From Thermoplasmata archaeon (GTDB taxonomy: Archaea > Thermoplasmatota > Thermoplasmata > Thermoplasmatales > Thermoplasmataceae), in assembly GCA_021793945.1 (NCBI GenBank), contig JAJYRT010000112.1:1-6300 (forward strand): 6,300 nt of DNA. The letters are read 5' to 3'. The notes beneath the pieces were generated by a model. It worked only from the letters and a program-made list of their open reading frames with translations. It was not told the DNA's origin and ran no database searches. Made by a program: the position numbers and the translations under genes. This document shows positions 6,083-6,300 of this stretch, in pieces; the first letter of the stretch is position 1, and each line of letters opens with the position of its first letter.

Positions 6083-6300
6083 TCATAGCCTGAACCCGGA
6101 GAGGTTTATCAGCTTGAAGAGGTTATTTACGCTTACCATACCAAGGAATGTACTGTTGGAAATTGTTATGAGAATTGTGGACGAACCGACGATCTTCATC
6201 TGGAACTGTGCAGGTGACAGCGCAAGGTACGCAAGGTAGGCTTCATCTGCCAGTCTTGATGAAGCGAGGGCGACGTTTATGGTAAGGTTTGAGGAGGACA
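6083..6300 (-). CDS. Pcc1-like small protein (KEOPS subunit candidate), 5' end missing
   Basis: A minus-strand frame is open from the right edge to TGA at 6085-6083, giving 71 residues. The order of elements is strand (LTINVAL), helix (SRLADEAYLAYLALSP), strand (FQMKIVGSS), strand (TILITISNS), helix (FLGMVSVNNLFKLINL). This beta-alpha-beta-beta-alpha pattern, the small size, and the phrases LSP and F-x-M-x-(I/V) before a final helix that packs as a dimer interface resemble Pcc1 (PF09341). Pcc1 is the dimerising subunit of KEOPS, which makes t6A at position 37 of tRNAs. If so, only a few N-terminal residues are outside the window. The assignment is by fold pattern and remembered sequences, not by search; another small alpha-beta protein is possible. 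Its stop overlaps an ATG (ATGA), but that frame closes after 12 codons. Confidence 0.5.
   Translation of the reverse strand, partial: SSSNLTINVALASSRLADEAYLAYLALSPAQFQMKIVGSSTILITISNSTFLGMVSVNNLFKLINLSGFRL

Overview
The window looks like a stretch of archaeal chromosome, most likely from the Thermoplasmata (Thermoplasmatales-like). The reasons are a DUF981 membrane protein, a GTP-type PEP carboxykinase, a duplicated anion-type ABC permease, frequent AGG/AGA and ATA codons, TATA-box promoters 25-27 bp from start codons with few Shine-Dalgarno sites, and oligo-T terminators. The phylum-level call is an inference from gene content. No mobile element, CRISPR array, tRNA or rRNA was seen.

Layout, left to right. 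The first 28 codons of an unidentified minus-strand gene leave the left edge (1-85). A gene-free stretch (86-513) follows; it holds an imperfect 65-bp inverted repeat and the oligo-T terminator of the next gene. Then come a DUF981 membrane protein (514-1128, minus), a MarC-family membrane protein transcribed divergently from it (1367-1996, plus), and a convergent gap with terminator-like signals. GTP-dependent PEP carboxykinase follows (2086-3960, minus) with a well-placed TATA box and an upstream palindrome. Next is a duplicated ABC permease (4205-5845, minus). At the right edge is nearly all of a small protein whose fold pattern resembles the KEOPS subunit Pcc1 (6083-6300, minus, partial).

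The genes do not form one obvious pathway. PEP carboxykinase links oxaloacetate and PEP and is normally the entry step of gluconeogenesis. The permease would need an ATPase and a substrate-binding protein, and neither is in the window. DUF981 and MarC are both multi-pass membrane proteins of uncertain function that share a 238-bp divergent intergenic region.

The parts most worth a second look are the 5' end of the permease and the PEPCK P-loop. In the permease frame, an ATG-initiated hydrophobic leader lies directly upstream but is separated from the rest by one TGA. That ATG overlaps the stop of a start-less 40-codon reading frame. This suggests decay, a sequencing error, or a re-chosen start. 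In PEPCK, the P-loop carries serine where GTP-dependent enzymes normally have a reactive cysteine. No clearly new multi-gene system is visible.
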